Source: Seohaeicola saemankumensis (GTDB taxonomy: Bacteria > Pseudomonadota > Alphaproteobacteria > Rhodobacterales > Rhodobacteraceae). From it: a DNA stretch of 64,000 nucleotides. The notes beneath the pieces were generated by a model, which did no database searches, was not told the DNA's origin, and saw only the letters and a list, made by a program, of their open reading frames with translations. The stretch is from NCBI RefSeq assembly GCF_021021435.1, contig NZ_JAINWI010000004.1, positions 186,001-250,000 of the forward strand. Reading direction: 5' to 3'. Shown here piece by piece: positions 1-9,453 of this stretch. The translations under genes and the position numbers were made by a program. The stretch's first letter is position 1. Every line of letters begins with the position of its first letter.

Positions 1-10
1 CGGATTGAAC

Positions 11-769
11 ATGACCAAACCACATTTGACTGTCACGCAGGGAACATCGGGCCTGCGGGTCAACCACCTTCGGAAAAGCTATAAAAAACGCGTGGTGATC
101 CGCGATTTCAGCATGGAGCTGAACCGCGGTGAGGTGGTTGCGTTGCTCGGACCGAACGGATCAGGCAAATCGACAACTTTCTATGCGATCGCCGGTCTGG
201 TCTATCCCGAAGGCGGCGAGGTCACGATCGACGGACGGGATGTGACCAACCTGCCAATGTACCGGCGCGCCAATCTGGGGATCGGATATCTGCCACAGGA
301 AATGTCGATTTTCCGCGGGCTGTCTGTGGAAGACAATATCGCAGCGATCCTCGACATAACCGAAAAGGACAGACACAAGCGGCGCGAGCGACTGGAAGAG
401 CTGCTGTCCGAATTCTCGATCGAACATCTGAGGCGCGCCCCTGCGCTTGCGCTTTCCGGCGGGGAACGCCGCCGTGTCGAAATCGCGCGCTGCCTTGCAG
501 CAAATCCGCGGTACCTGCTGCTTGATGAACCCTTCGCAGGTGTAGACCCGATCAGTGTGGGCGATATCCGTCATCTTGTGTCGGATTTGAAAACGCGCGG
601 AATCGGCGTTCTGATCACAGATCATAACGTGCGTGAAACGCTCGAGATCGTCGATCGCGCCTATATTCTGCATGATGGCATGGTGCTGATGTCGGGAACA
701 CCTGAAGAAGTCGTCCATAACGAAAATGTCCGTCGCGTCTATCTTGGCGAGGGCTTCCGCATTTCCTGA
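11..769 (+). CDS. lptB: LPS export ABC transporter ATPase LptB
   Basis: Cytoplasmic ATPase of the LptBFGC complex, which drives lipopolysaccharide out of the inner membrane. All ABC motifs are visible: Walker [10 protein letters not shown], a Q-loop in [12 protein letters not shown], signature [13 protein letters not shown], Walker [14 protein letters not shown] and the H-loop histidine in [11 protein letters not shown]. The ATG at 11 gives 252 aa, close to the family length; a TTG at 5 is the only other start visible. The left edge cuts off whatever precedes it (lptA/lptC would be expected). The order lptB-hpf-ptsN matches many proteobacteria, but rpoN, often found between lptB and hpf, is absent here. 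Confidence 0.95.
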   Translation: MTKPHLTVTQGTSGLRVNHLRKSYKKRVVIRDFSMELNRGEVVALLGPNGSGKSTTFYAIAGLVYPEGGEVTIDGRDVTNLPMYRRANLGIGYLPQEMSIFRGLSVEDNIAAILDITEKDRHKRRERLEELLSEFSIEHLRRAPALALSGGERRRVEIARCLAANPRYLLLDEPFAGVDPISVGDIRHLVSDLKTRGIGVLITDHNVRETLEIVDRAYILHDGMVLMSGTPEEVVHNENVRRVYLGEGFRIS

Positions 770-1026
770 TGTTTTGACGGATTGGCGACGGTCCGCACAG
801 CCAGTGCATGTCCCGGCAGATTTCTTCTGATTGACAGACCCCCATACAATCCACTCCAATGGAAGGATGACAGTTGTACATGGCACCTCGTTCCTTATCC
901 TTGCCTTGTCAAAGCGACGAGGCACGAGGCAGATTTCGCAACCGTCAGGTTCCATCAGTCGGGTATGACCGGACCGGAGCCATGTGCTCCGGAACGGCCT
1001 CCGGCATGTCGTGCAAAGGAGACATG

Positions 1027-1593
1027 ATGCGCTATCAAATCAGTGGCAAGCAGATCGATATCGGCGAGGCCCTACAATCCCATGTAAAAGACGAGATGGG
1101 CGTCGTAATGACGAAATATTCGCAGCGCCCGACCGATGCGACGATCATATTCTCTAAATCAGCACATGAATTTGTATGCGAGGCGACTGTCCATCTGTCC
1201 AGCGGTCTGACTGCTGCGGCAAAGGCGCATGCCACCGAAATCTATGCCGCTTTTGATGCCTGCAACGAGAAAATGGACAAGCAGTTGCGGCGTTACAAAC
1301 GGCGCCTGAAGGATCATCATCGCGAATGGACCGAGCCAGTTGAACTCATGGGCGCGTCCTCGTATATCCTCGCGGCTGAGGGGAATGATGAGGATTCGGA
1401 GCCTGACACGCTGCAGCCAATGATCATCGCCGAAATGGAGACGAAAATTCCGTCTTTGTCGGTGGGTCAGGCGGTGATGCAGATGGAGCTTGCTGGCGCA
1501 CCGGTTCTGGTATTCCGGAATGAAGGAAAAGACGGTGTCAATGTTGTATACCGTCGGGATGACGGCAATATCGGCTGGATTGACCCGCGCTAG
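1027..1593 (+). CDS. hpf: Ribosome hibernation promoting factor, long form
   Basis: Binds the 30S subunit and forms inactive 100S ribosome dimers in starvation. The N-terminal S30AE fold starts MRYQISGKQIDIGEAL, and a second, C-terminal dimerisation domain ends in GNIGWIDPR. The two domains make this a long-type HPF of 188 aa. Two ATGs are adjacent (1024 and 1027); AAAGGAG at 1015-1021 is better spaced for 1027. An upstream in-frame extension to 874 has no support. The 257 bases between lptB and this gene show no clear promoter. Confidence 0.93.
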   Translation: MRYQISGKQIDIGEALQSHVKDEMGVVMTKYSQRPTDATIIFSKSAHEFVCEATVHLSSGLTAAAKAHATEIYAAFDACNEKMDKQLRRYKRRLKDHHREWTEPVELMGASSYILAAEGNDEDSEPDTLQPMIIAEMETKIPSLSVGQAVMQMELAGAPVLVFRNEGKDGVNVVYRRDDGNIGWIDPR

Positions 1594-1632
1594 GGGGTGT
1601 AAGGCACCCTGCAACCGGAGCAGTGAACACGC

Positions 1633-2097
1633 ATGAAGATTTCGTCCATCCTCAGGCCCGAGGCAGTGAAAGTCATATCCTCGACCACGAGCAAGAAACG
1701 TCTTCTTCATGATCTTGGAGAAATGGCGGCATCTGTCTACAAGATTGATGCCGCCACCGCTGTCGAAGCCTTGATGGAACGTGAGACACTGGGCCCCACC
1801 GGTGTGGGACACGGGGTGGCCTTGCCACATGCGCGGATACCGGGGCTGGAATCTGTCCAGGGAGCCTTCATTCTTCTTGAAAAGCCGATCGACTTTGATG
1901 CGGTGGACCGCGCGCCTGTAGATATCATCTTTGGCCTGTTCGCCCCTGAGGATGCAGGAGTCGAGCATCTTAAGGCGCTGGCCCTTGTGTCACGGACACT
2001 GCGCGAAGCCACCATTTGCACAAAGCTCAGGGCGAATAGTGATACAAGCACGCTTTACACGATCCTGACCGAGGCGCAGACGTTCCAGACTGTCTGA
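1633..2097 (+). CDS. ptsN: PTS IIA-like nitrogen regulatory protein PtsN
   Basis: EIIA-Ntr of the nitrogen phosphotransferase system, a phosphorylated regulator rather than a sugar carrier. Its 154 aa are typical, and the phospho-accepting histidine is H66 in GVGHGVALPHARIPG. It follows hpf by 39 bases, probably in one transcript, and converges on the sulfotransferase gene with a 7-base gap. Its partners NPr and EI-Ntr are not in the window. Confidence 0.93.
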   Translation: MKISSILRPEAVKVISSTTSKKRLLHDLGEMAASVYKIDAATAVEALMERETLGPTGVGHGVALPHARIPGLESVQGAFILLEKPIDFDAVDRAPVDIIFGLFAPEDAGVEHLKALALVSRTLREATICTKLRANSDTSTLYTILTEAQTFQTV

Positions 2098-2104
2098 AAG
2101 GCTG

Positions 2105-3547
2105 TTATCCCTTCGTCCTCCAAGGACCGAAGCCAAACGTGATATAATCGCGTTGATACACCGTGCTGGCCAGATCCTCGATCTTGCCATCGTAGATTTC
2201 CGAAAGTGCAACGGGCGTGTCCGCCGGTGCCTCTTGCGGCGCGGGCATATCGGGATGTCCCAACTGCTGGGCAAGCGCTGGCAGATACACCTCGATCTCA
2301 TCCTCGCGCAGGATCATGTCAGGCATCAAAAATTGCGCGTATCCTTGCAAAACCTGCATCTGCGTCGCCCATGATGCATCCACCCGCACCATCGTCTGAC
2401 CGGCAAGATTGACCTTCAGGAACTCTAGAAACGCGATGAATGCCTTGCGGTGCTGGTCAATACCATATGCGGCATCGGGACCATTCTCGGGGATGTCCAG
2501 ACCATAGGATTTGCGGAGAATTTTGCGGATTTCGGAAAAATGGCCCGGACCAGTCATCAGGATTCGCTTGCAGAAAACAGCATGGGCACGCGCAACGGGA
2601 TGGCGCAAAACGGTAAAGCTGCGATGGCCGGGATTCTGGCGCATCCATTGGCGAAGCGACTTCTGAGTGAATTTGGTTTGCAACGCGTCGGTCTGCACGT
2701 TGTCCAGACATGCCATCCACCCGGTCACCTGATCCTCAGGCCCGGACCGGATTGGCAAATACAAAAGCGGCGCCCGCGCTGCGGCCACATAACCTGGCAC
2801 GGCAGCACCGCGACGCGGTTCAAAATTCGGGGTTCGGGACAGATTGAAACGATCCAGCCGCGCCAAAGCCTCGGCCATCTGTTCGAAGTTGCTGACTTTT
2901 TCGGACAGAGGCTGCGGGTTCTGTTTCTTAAGGCTTTCGTCCAGACTTTCCAGTTGATGATCCACACCAAGGAACCGTGCCAGCCCGTTCATGACGGCAA
3001 CGTCCTGCAGGTCTTCATAGGCGACATAGAACGCCGTCTGTCCTGTAATCTGCAAGGCATTCAGCAGTCGGGTTTGAAACGCCTGCAACGCGGTCAGATG
3101 CGTCTCGAACTCGTCTCGATCAAATACCGCAATCCCTTCTTTGCGTTTTTTCACATTGGTCAGTTTCCACTGGCCTGTCGCCTGCGCGATCTTCCACGAG
3201 ACATAGCTGTCTACCGGATTGCGGGTCAGAATAATCTTGGCGCAGCGCGGGTCGGGCAGGGCGATATCCAGAACCCGCGGGTCATGGTCATGAAAGAACC
3301 GGAAACCGCCCAGCCCTTCGGTGCCATGCTTGACAGCTTCGATCAAACGGGCGGGGTTCGCATCACGCATCGGCTGGGTGATGCCGAGGATCTCGGTCTT
3401 GTTCGGATAGCCGATGAAATGCGGATTGAATGCCTCGCCGTGGCAGGTCAGTTCAGGATAGGCGTTGATATTCGTCTCAAGGAAATTCGAACCTGTCCGC
3501 ATTTCCGCAAAAACGATGAAGTAGTCAAATTCTTGGACCATGTTCAA
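2105..3547 (-). CDS. Two-domain sulfotransferase (Stf0/NodH-like N-terminus)
   Basis: Predicted PAPS-dependent sulfotransferase of 480 aa, about twice the length of a single domain. The N-terminal half carries a 5'-phosphosulfate loop (MRTGSNFLET, residues 16-25) and a 3'-phosphate site around RNPVDSYVS (from residue 109). The C-terminal half, from about residue 260, has a second site-like stretch LRHPVAR at 314-320, but the matching PAPS loop there looks degraded. Its start overlaps the stop of the GT14-type gene by 4 bases (ATGA), so it is the last gene of the galU operon. The likely acceptor is a surface polysaccharide, inferred from neighbours only. Confidence 0.8.
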   Translation of the reverse strand: MNMVQEFDYFIVFAEMRTGSNFLETNINAYPELTCHGEAFNPHFIGYPNKTEILGITQPMRDANPARLIEAVKHGTEGLGGFRFFHDHDPRVLDIALPDPRCAKIILTRNPVDSYVSWKIAQATGQWKLTNVKKRKEGIAVFDRDEFETHLTALQAFQTRLLNALQITGQTAFYVAYEDLQDVAVMNGLARFLGVDHQLESLDESLKKQNPQPLSEKVSNFEQMAEALARLDRFNLSRTPNFEPRRGAAVPGYVAAARAPLLYLPIRSGPEDQVTGWMACLDNVQTDALQTKFTQKSLRQWMRQNPGHRSFTVLRHPVARAHAVFCKRILMTGPGHFSEIRKILRKSYGLDIPENGPDAAYGIDQHRKAFIAFLEFLKVNLAGQTMVRVDASWATQMQVLQGYAQFLMPDMILREDEIEVYLPALAQQLGHPDMPAPQEAPADTPVALSEIYDGKIEDLASTVYQRDYITFGFGPWRTKG

Positions 3548-5241
3548 CGCACCAGATAGGGTCTGCGCGGCGATTCCGGCGCAGTTTGCAAGTCGCGCGC
3601 CACAGGAAAGTCACCCATCAGATAGGGGTGCATCCCTTGGTTTTTCAGGTTTTGCAGGAATTGTCCGAAACCCTCCAGATCCGCCATCTTCGGCACCTCC
3701 GACAGGCGGCGCAGGCTGCGATTGCCGATCTCGTCAAGAATGGTCTGCAAGGGTTCCATCGGTGCCTCGATAAACTCAGCCATGGTCCAGATCCGTACCC
3801 GTGCCTTGGCATAGGGCGTGCGCAGAATATCCAGATGATCGCTTTCGATCCGCTGGAGCAGAGCGGCATCCTTGCGGATATCCGCAAAGTTGCGATTGGA
3901 TTTGAAAAGTGGAACCGCCCATGCACCTGAAATGACAGAAATCTGCGCGTTCGGGTCTTTCACAATTTGCCAACTGATCTGCTGGGAGTCCGACGGTCCG
4001 AACTGGAAACACTGCCGCTCGCCCCGCGTGTTCCAGATCAGGTTGCACAGAAAAGCGCGCGGGTTGTAATCGCGCAGCTTCGCGCTGTCGCAAAGCGCGC
4101 CATTCATCACACGGTTCCCTCCGGCAAACGCGACACGGTCGGGGCCGAACAGATGGCCGTGCACGCGCGCACCGGTGGCGCGCCCGAGCCATTCCTCGAA
4201 ATCCTCGAACAGGTCCGAGAACCCCTCGAACACCGAATAGGGGCTGGAGGTAACGCCGTTCTCCCACCCTTCGTTCGGAAAGCGGCTTTGCATATAGAGT
4301 CCCGCGCGCCCACGTGTCCGGCGTTCGACGGCTTTGGCAAAAATCCGGTCGATCTTGCCAGGGTTGGGCTCTGTCCGTTTCATAGCGCCTGCAGCGTCAG
4401 TCAGAAACACCTCGTAGAGGCGATTGGCATGGGGCCAGATCTTGCGCGCAACGAAACAGTCCGACCGGCGCAGCAACTGCAGGTGATCATCATAAAAGAT
4501 GTGCGGCTTGCCCTGGAAGTCGAACTTACTCAGCGTCAGCGAGCGGCTTTCGATCTGGCTGGAATAGAGCCTTGCAAGCGACTGGAAATAGCTTTCATCG
4601 GGTATCCAGACATGCCGGAAGAACCTGTCATACGCCGCCCTTTCAGGGTCTTGCAGAATTGCCGACAGGGTTTGACGGGACAGACACCACCATTGGCTTC
4701 CCATATGGGGAACCAGCCCGTTAGGCATCTTGCGCGTCAGGCCAAACTTGCGCTGAAATTTGACGAAACTGTCGAACAGGTAGCGGTGGCGTTTCCATGA
4801 AAACGGAAAGCGCAGCGTAAACCGCTCCTGATCAAGGCCACCCACTGTCCAGGGCACATCGGCTGTTGTGGCGCTTTCGATGAAATCCGTACGCGGACGT
4901 GCTGCAAGATAGTCGATCAGTTCCTGCACCGGCCTCAAAGGGAGGCATGACCCCGAGGCAAGATAGACGTGTCGTACGATCGGAAACTCTTCCAGCATCA
5001 TTTCAGATGCGGCTTGGGACGCGGCCACAATGCCCCATGTTCCCCATTCACACCGATGCCGCTTGCAGAAGCGGACCGCTTTCAGATCGGACATGGACGT
5101 AACAAAGGCGTCGTAGGTCTTTTTGGACACTGATTTGTCGACATGGATAACCACAGGACAACCGGCCGCTGCCCAATGGCGCGCGACCTGTTCCGCACGG
5201 CCAAGCGCCGTGTGCACCAGCATCACGATCCCGACGCTCAT
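3544..5241 (-). CDS. Core-2/I-branching (GT14)-type glycosyltransferase with C-terminal extension
   Basis: Residues 1 to about 260 resemble the Branch/GT14 family (beta-1,6-N-acetylglucosaminyl- and peptide O-xylosyltransferases): a start of the type IVMLVHTALGRAEQVARHW, then HVDKSVSKKTYDAF, YLASGSCLPLRP and MGSQWWCLSRQTL. The remaining roughly 300 residues form a separate conserved region I believe is described only as a domain of unknown function in Rhodobacterales. 565 aa. It overlaps both operon neighbours by 4 bases, so translation is probably coupled. Donor and acceptor sugars cannot be told from sequence. Confidence 0.75.
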   Translation of the reverse strand: MSVGIVMLVHTALGRAEQVARHWAAAGCPVVIHVDKSVSKKTYDAFVTSMSDLKAVRFCKRHRCEWGTWGIVAASQAASEMMLEEFPIVRHVYLASGSCLPLRPVQELIDYLAARPRTDFIESATTADVPWTVGGLDQERFTLRFPFSWKRHRYLFDSFVKFQRKFGLTRKMPNGLVPHMGSQWWCLSRQTLSAILQDPERAAYDRFFRHVWIPDESYFQSLARLYSSQIESRSLTLSKFDFQGKPHIFYDDHLQLLRRSDCFVARKIWPHANRLYEVFLTDAAGAMKRTEPNPGKIDRIFAKAVERRTRGRAGLYMQSRFPNEGWENGVTSSPYSVFEGFSDLFEDFEEWLGRATGARVHGHLFGPDRVAFAGGNRVMNGALCDSAKLRDYNPRAFLCNLIWNTRGERQCFQFGPSDSQQISWQIVKDPNAQISVISGAWAVPLFKSNRNFADIRKDAALLQRIESDHLDILRTPYAKARVRIWTMAEFIEAPMEPLQTILDEIGNRSLRRLSEVPKMADLEGFGQFLQNLKNQGMHPYLMGDFPVARDLQTAPESPRRPYLVR

Positions 5242-6248
5242 GCCCAGTTACCCTTGGACATCAGACCAAGAATCTCAAGCTGGCGCCAGTTGATGTATTT
5301 CTCGGACCACTTGCACCACAGATCGGGATTGGATTTCAGGTTCTCTGCATAGGCCTTGTATTCCACGGACGCCGCATAATGCTGTTTGCGGGTCAGTTCC
5401 TCGGCTGCTTTGGCTGAAAAAGTATCCAGAAATTTGGCATGGAGGAGCACGCCGCTTGCTTTTTCTCCACCCCATTCATCGTAGACCAGATTCAAACCGC
5501 GCGGCAAAAGTGAATGGGTCGAGCTGACATAGGTGTATCGCTTGTCCCATTTGACCAGAGGTATCTTGTTCAGCGCAGGGGCTTTCTCGGGCCTGTCGGG
5601 AAAGAAGACACGGCTGCGCGGTCCCCCTTGTATCCACAGATTGCCGAACCGCTTGTTGCGCGAGATCGTGTAGTTTCCGGCGTCAAACCAGTTGGCAATC
5701 TCGATAGGGTCTTGTCCCGGCTTATAGGGTTGCGCGTCCAATGGACCTTTGGGGTACATATCCAGCAGCATCGCCGAGAAAGATTTGATCGAGGACGCAT
5801 CAAGCCAGTCTGTCAGTGCCCGCAAAGGGCGCGTGTCGCAGAACGGGTAAATCAGGAACTCATCACAGTCGACCACCAAGGACCAATGGCCATCTGCATA
5901 TCGGGACTGCAACCGGTTGAGCCAATCGACACCGAAACGTGCGCGTTTATAGCTGTGACGCGTGTGCCAGAGCGAGACATCGGGTTGGTCCGCCAGATAT
6001 CCTATCGACCCGTCGGTGCTGTCGTTATCGACCAATAGAAAATGGTTTACACCCATATCGCGGTAATACTGGAGGAAGTATGGCAAGCGTATCTGCTCGT
6101 TCCGCAAGGTCGAGAATAGCAGGATATCGCCCGGAGTAATCTTTCCGGTGCGGTCCGACACGCAGCGCAATTCGCGTCTTTTGCGCCATGCACGCAAAAG
6201 CCAGCGCTTACGCTGCAACCGCAGGCGATATGATTGCCAGACGCCCAA
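5238..6248 (-). CDS. Glycosyltransferase family 2 (Glyco_tranf_2_4 type)
   Basis: 336 aa. A short basic N-terminus is followed by a GT-A fold: STLRNEQIRLPYFLQYYRDM, then FLLVDNDSTDGS at about 70-81, and a DxD metal-nucleotide site at D127-D129 in VVDCDEFLIYP. This is the pattern of the soluble GT2-like family often found near capsule and sulfotransferase genes in roseobacters. It lies between the GT4 and GT14-type genes of the same operon. The specificity is unknown. Confidence 0.75.
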   Translation of the reverse strand: MGVWQSYRLRLQRKRWLLRAWRKRRELRCVSDRTGKITPGDILLFSTLRNEQIRLPYFLQYYRDMGVNHFLLVDNDSTDGSIGYLADQPDVSLWHTRHSYKRARFGVDWLNRLQSRYADGHWSLVVDCDEFLIYPFCDTRPLRALTDWLDASSIKSFSAMLLDMYPKGPLDAQPYKPGQDPIEIANWFDAGNYTISRNKRFGNLWIQGGPRSRVFFPDRPEKAPALNKIPLVKWDKRYTYVSSTHSLLPRGLNLVYDEWGGEKASGVLLHAKFLDTFSAKAAEELTRKQHYAASVEYKAYAENLKSNPDLWCKWSEKYINWRQLEILGLMSKGNWA

Positions 6249-6298
6249 ACCCTGCCCTTCTTACCTGCGCACAGACCCTTCAAGGGTATGCCACTCAA

Positions 6299-7531
6299 TC
6301 ACAACCGGCTTAACACAGTGTTGAAATGGGAGCGCCAACTTGGCGCTTCAAACCCTTTGTCTGCGATCTGCCCGATTTTTTGGCCCGATGCCATATTTAG
6401 TATTTCTTTCCGCCAAAGATACCTGTCCTGAATGCTTGCGTAAACGGGATAATCGCGCAGGATTTCCCGATAGATTTCAAGGTCGTTGCAGATCACCTGC
6501 ACACCCTGTGCCAAAGCTTCGGCGGGAGGCAGGCCAAAGCCCTCGGCATGGCTAGGAAACAGAGCGCCCCGCGCGTTCCGCAGCAATGCGGCTATCTGCC
6601 CGTCGGTCAGGCCCGACATTTCGAAAACATGGTGGCCCATCATCGGATCGCTGTCCAGACGCGCGAAGACATCGGCGTTGTTCCATCCACGGCCACCGCA
6701 GATCAGAAGTTGCGGAATCTGGTCGGGTGGCAAAGCGGTTGCCATTTCTTTCCACAGGTCCAACAGGAACATATGGTTCTTGCGTGGCTCTATCGTCCCT
6801 ATCGTGACGAAATACGCCTTATCCGGATCGAAATCATCAGGGAAAACCGGATGCGGATCAGGAACCGGCACCTCTATTCCCAAGCCTGCCACAAGTGTTT
6901 CCGGGACCTTTCCGCTGACAGACATGTGGCGGATCACATCGCGGCGGGTCTGCTCGGAGTTGCATAAGATCAAGGATGCATGCTGCCGCACCTGATCCAG
7001 CATCAAACGAAAGCGGTCGACCGAACCACTTCGCTGGAATTGCGGGAAATCCAGAGGAATCGTGTCATGGATCAGAACGGCGACAGGCCCGCCCAAAGCA
7101 TTTGTGGTTGCACGCAACCCATGCCCGTTGAGATTGGCGTGACCGACATTCACATAGCTTGTGCCCTGCGGCAACTTGCGCCGCAGCGTGTGCCGCAATC
7201 GAAATGGAAGACAGCGCGCCACTGCGATCCGGCGCAGATCGGCCTCGGCGCGCTGGCGCGCATCAGGCAAGTTGCGCCGCATGGATGATAGCCTGTCCAC
7301 CTTACCCCAAGGAACGTGGCCCTCCAACCGGTCCAGCAAGGCGCGGCAACCCTGTCTGTCAAGTAGGACAAAGCCCCAAGCAGTACGGACCAGTGCGAAA
7401 ACAGGCACTGTTTCGGTCAGAAATGCCCTGAGATAGGCAAGTTCGACCCTGTCTATTCCAGTTGGTATACGGCCTGCGCGGCTGACAATACGCGACAGAT
7501 CCAATAGCCGCGCCGGAACTGTATCAGTCAC
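6299..7531 (-). CDS. Glycosyltransferase family 4
   Basis: GT-B fold glycosyltransferase. The C-terminal half has the GT4 hallmarks GTIEPRKNH (nucleotide-sugar side) and SHAEGFGLPPAEALAQG (E-x7-E motif). The GTG at 7531 overlaps the galE stop within GTGACTGA and gives 410 aa starting VTDTVPARLLDLSR; a longer reading back to 7570 would intrude further into galE. About 50 bases separate it from the next GT gene. It probably adds one sugar of the repeat unit of the surface polysaccharide. Confidence 0.8.
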   Translation of the reverse strand: MTDTVPARLLDLSRIVSRAGRIPTGIDRVELAYLRAFLTETVPVFALVRTAWGFVLLDRQGCRALLDRLEGHVPWGKVDRLSSMRRNLPDARQRAEADLRRIAVARCLPFRLRHTLRRKLPQGTSYVNVGHANLNGHGLRATTNALGGPVAVLIHDTIPLDFPQFQRSGSVDRFRLMLDQVRQHASLILCNSEQTRRDVIRHMSVSGKVPETLVAGLGIEVPVPDPHPVFPDDFDPDKAYFVTIGTIEPRKNHMFLLDLWKEMATALPPDQIPQLLICGGRGWNNADVFARLDSDPMMGHHVFEMSGLTDGQIAALLRNARGALFPSHAEGFGLPPAEALAQGVQVICNDLEIYREILRDYPVYASIQDRYLWRKEILNMASGQKIGQIADKGFEAPSWRSHFNTVLSRL

Positions 7532-8507
7532 TGTAATGCCCAGTTTGATGCCAGCGCCAAGCATCGGCAATCATTTTATCCAGTGTTGACCGTGTTGGAG
7601 CCCAACCCAGTTCCTGCTCTGCGCGGGTCGAGCCCGAGACAAGCTTAGTGCAATCACCTGCCCTGCGCGGCCCTTCAACAAAGGGAACCTCGCGGTTGGT
7701 CACGGCACGGGATTGCTCGATCACCTCACGGACCGAAAAGCCGCTGCCAGTACCCAGGTTGAAAATGCGATTTCCGCGACCCTGTTCCAGCCATTTCAGA
7801 CCCAAAACATGCGCATCGACCAGATCACAAACATGGACATAATCTCGAATGCAGGTTCCATCCGGCGTCGGATAATCGGTGCCAAAAATGGTCAGTGCCG
7901 CCCGTTTTCCATCTATCGCATCCAGCATCAGGGGGATCAAATGGGTCTCGGGCTGGTGGAACTCACCGATCTCTGCATCCTGATCCGCGCCAGCGACGTT
8001 GAAGTAGCGAAAAATCACATGATTGAGGCCAAAGGCAGCGCCGAAATCGTGCAGCATATCCTCGATCGCGCGCTTGCTGGCACCATAGGCGTTGATCGGA
8101 TATTGCGCGCTATTTTCATCCAAGACCACATTATCCTGATCGCCATAGGTCGCGCAGGTAGAGGAGAACACGAACTCCATGCAACCCGCTGCAACCGCCG
8201 CTTCCAACAAGCAAATCGAGCCTGATACGTTGTTGTTCCAGTACTTTCCGGGATCGGACATGCTTTCGCCCACCTGGCTCAGCGCGGCAAAATGCATAAC
8301 CGCAACGGGCTGATGGGCGGCAAAAACCTGATCCAGACGGCCGCGGTCGCGCAGGTCGCCCTGTTCGAACGGCCCGAACTTGACCGCGTCCCGCCAACCC
8401 GTGGTCAGATTGTCAAATGTTACTGGCAAATACCCTGCAGCCAGAAGAGCCTTACACGCGTGCGAGCCGATATAGCCCGCACCACCGGTTACCAAAACAG
8501 ACTTCAC
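7524..8507 (-). CDS. galE: UDP-glucose 4-epimerase
   Basis: Interconverts UDP-glucose and UDP-galactose. The NAD-binding Rossmann motif VTGGAGYIGSHACKAL is at the N-terminus, and the catalytic Y-x3-K appears in NAYGASKRAIEDM; 327 aa is normal. It sits 20 bases after galU, so the two probably supply UDP-Glc and UDP-Gal to the transferases encoded downstream in the operon. Confidence 0.95.
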   Translation of the reverse strand: MKSVLVTGGAGYIGSHACKALLAAGYLPVTFDNLTTGWRDAVKFGPFEQGDLRDRGRLDQVFAAHQPVAVMHFAALSQVGESMSDPGKYWNNNVSGSICLLEAAVAAGCMEFVFSSTCATYGDQDNVVLDENSAQYPINAYGASKRAIEDMLHDFGAAFGLNHVIFRYFNVAGADQDAEIGEFHQPETHLIPLMLDAIDGKRAALTIFGTDYPTPDGTCIRDYVHVCDLVDAHVLGLKWLEQGRGNRIFNLGTGSGFSVREVIEQSRAVTNREVPFVEGPRRAGDCTKLVSGSTRAEQELGWAPTRSTLDKMIADAWRWHQTGHYSD

Positions 8508-8527
8508 GATTCAGCCTCCCGGCAGGG

Positions 8528-9421
8528 TTATTCAGCCGCGAGATCTTGCGCCACTATTTCGCGCAAGTAGCGTGCAAGATCCTCGCGGAGATCCTCGCGC
8601 GACAGACCGAAAGACACTGTGGCCTGCAAGAAACCTGCTTTAGATCCGCAATCAAAACGCTGCCCACGGAAGCGGTAGCCGTACACGTTACGACCTGCTT
8701 CGATCTCTTGAGCGATGGCATCGGTCAGTTGGATCTCACCGCCGGCACCGGTCTTCATCCGGTTCAAATTGTTCAGAACCTGCGGATTCAGGATATAGCG
8801 ACCGATCACCGCAAGGTTCGATGGCTGCGTTCCTGCAGCGGGTTTTTCAACCATGCCCTTGATAGACACAACTGCGCCCATGTCTTCCTTGATGTCCAGA
8901 ATACCGTAGGACGACGCCTTTTCAGGTGCCACATCCATAGCGGCCACGATGTTGCCGCCTGTTTCGGCATAAGCCTCGACCATCTGTTGCAGGCAAGGCT
9001 TCTCTGCCGCGATGACGTCATCTGGCAGGATCACGGCAAAGGGTTCATCCCCAATCAGACGTCTTGCACACCAGACAGCATGCCCCAAGCCCAATGCTTT
9101 GTGCTGCCGGATATAGGCGATCGCGCCGCTATCCATGTTGGTTGACTTAAGGATATCCAGAAGATCGGTTTTACCCTTCTTGCGAAGCTCGGATTCCAGT
9201 TGAGGCGCGTGATCGAAATAATCCTCAAGCGCGCCTTTGCCCCGCGAGGTGACAAAGATGAATTCCTTGATACCGGCAGCGCGCGCCTCATCAATGGCGT
9301 ACTGGATCAACGGACGGTCCACCAAGGTCATGATTTCCTTTGGAACCGACTTCGTCGCTGGCAGGAAGCGGGTTCCAAGCCCGGCGACAGGGAAAATGGC
9401 TTTTGTAACTTTTTTACGCAT
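8528..9421 (-). CDS. galU: UTP-glucose-1-phosphate uridylyltransferase
   Basis: Makes UDP-glucose from UTP and glucose-1-phosphate. The signature AGLGTRFLPATKSVPKEI near the N-terminus and 297 aa fit GalU. It is the first gene of a six-gene leftward operon (galU, galE, three glycosyltransferases, sulfotransferase), with AAGGA in front of its ATG. The 148 bases upstream contain an 8-base inverted repeat (9454-9461 and 9493-9500) but no convincing -35/-10 pair. Confidence 0.95.
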   Translation of the reverse strand: MRKKVTKAIFPVAGLGTRFLPATKSVPKEIMTLVDRPLIQYAIDEARAAGIKEFIFVTSRGKGALEDYFDHAPQLESELRKKGKTDLLDILKSTNMDSGAIAYIRQHKALGLGHAVWCARRLIGDEPFAVILPDDVIAAEKPCLQQMVEAYAETGGNIVAAMDVAPEKASSYGILDIKEDMGAVVSIKGMVEKPAAGTQPSNLAVIGRYILNPQVLNNLNRMKTGAGGEIQLTDAIAQEIEAGRNVYGYRFRGQRFDCGSKAGFLQATVSFGLSREDLREDLARYLREIVAQDLAAE

Positions 9422-9453
9422 TTCTATTCCTTGGAAGACCCGCGATTCAGCGG

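Noticed and set aside
831-850. TTGACA and TACAAT upstream of hpf
   Set aside because: The spacer is only 8 bases, far too short for a sigma-70 promoter.
2450-3559. 369-codon plus-strand frame opposite the sulfotransferase gene
   Set aside because: Antisense of a gene with clear motifs; no protein family features.
6308-6322. TTAA-N7-TTGA near the GT4 stop as a CtrA box
   Set aside because: The second half is imperfect and it lies within the coding end of the GT4 gene, not in front of a gene.
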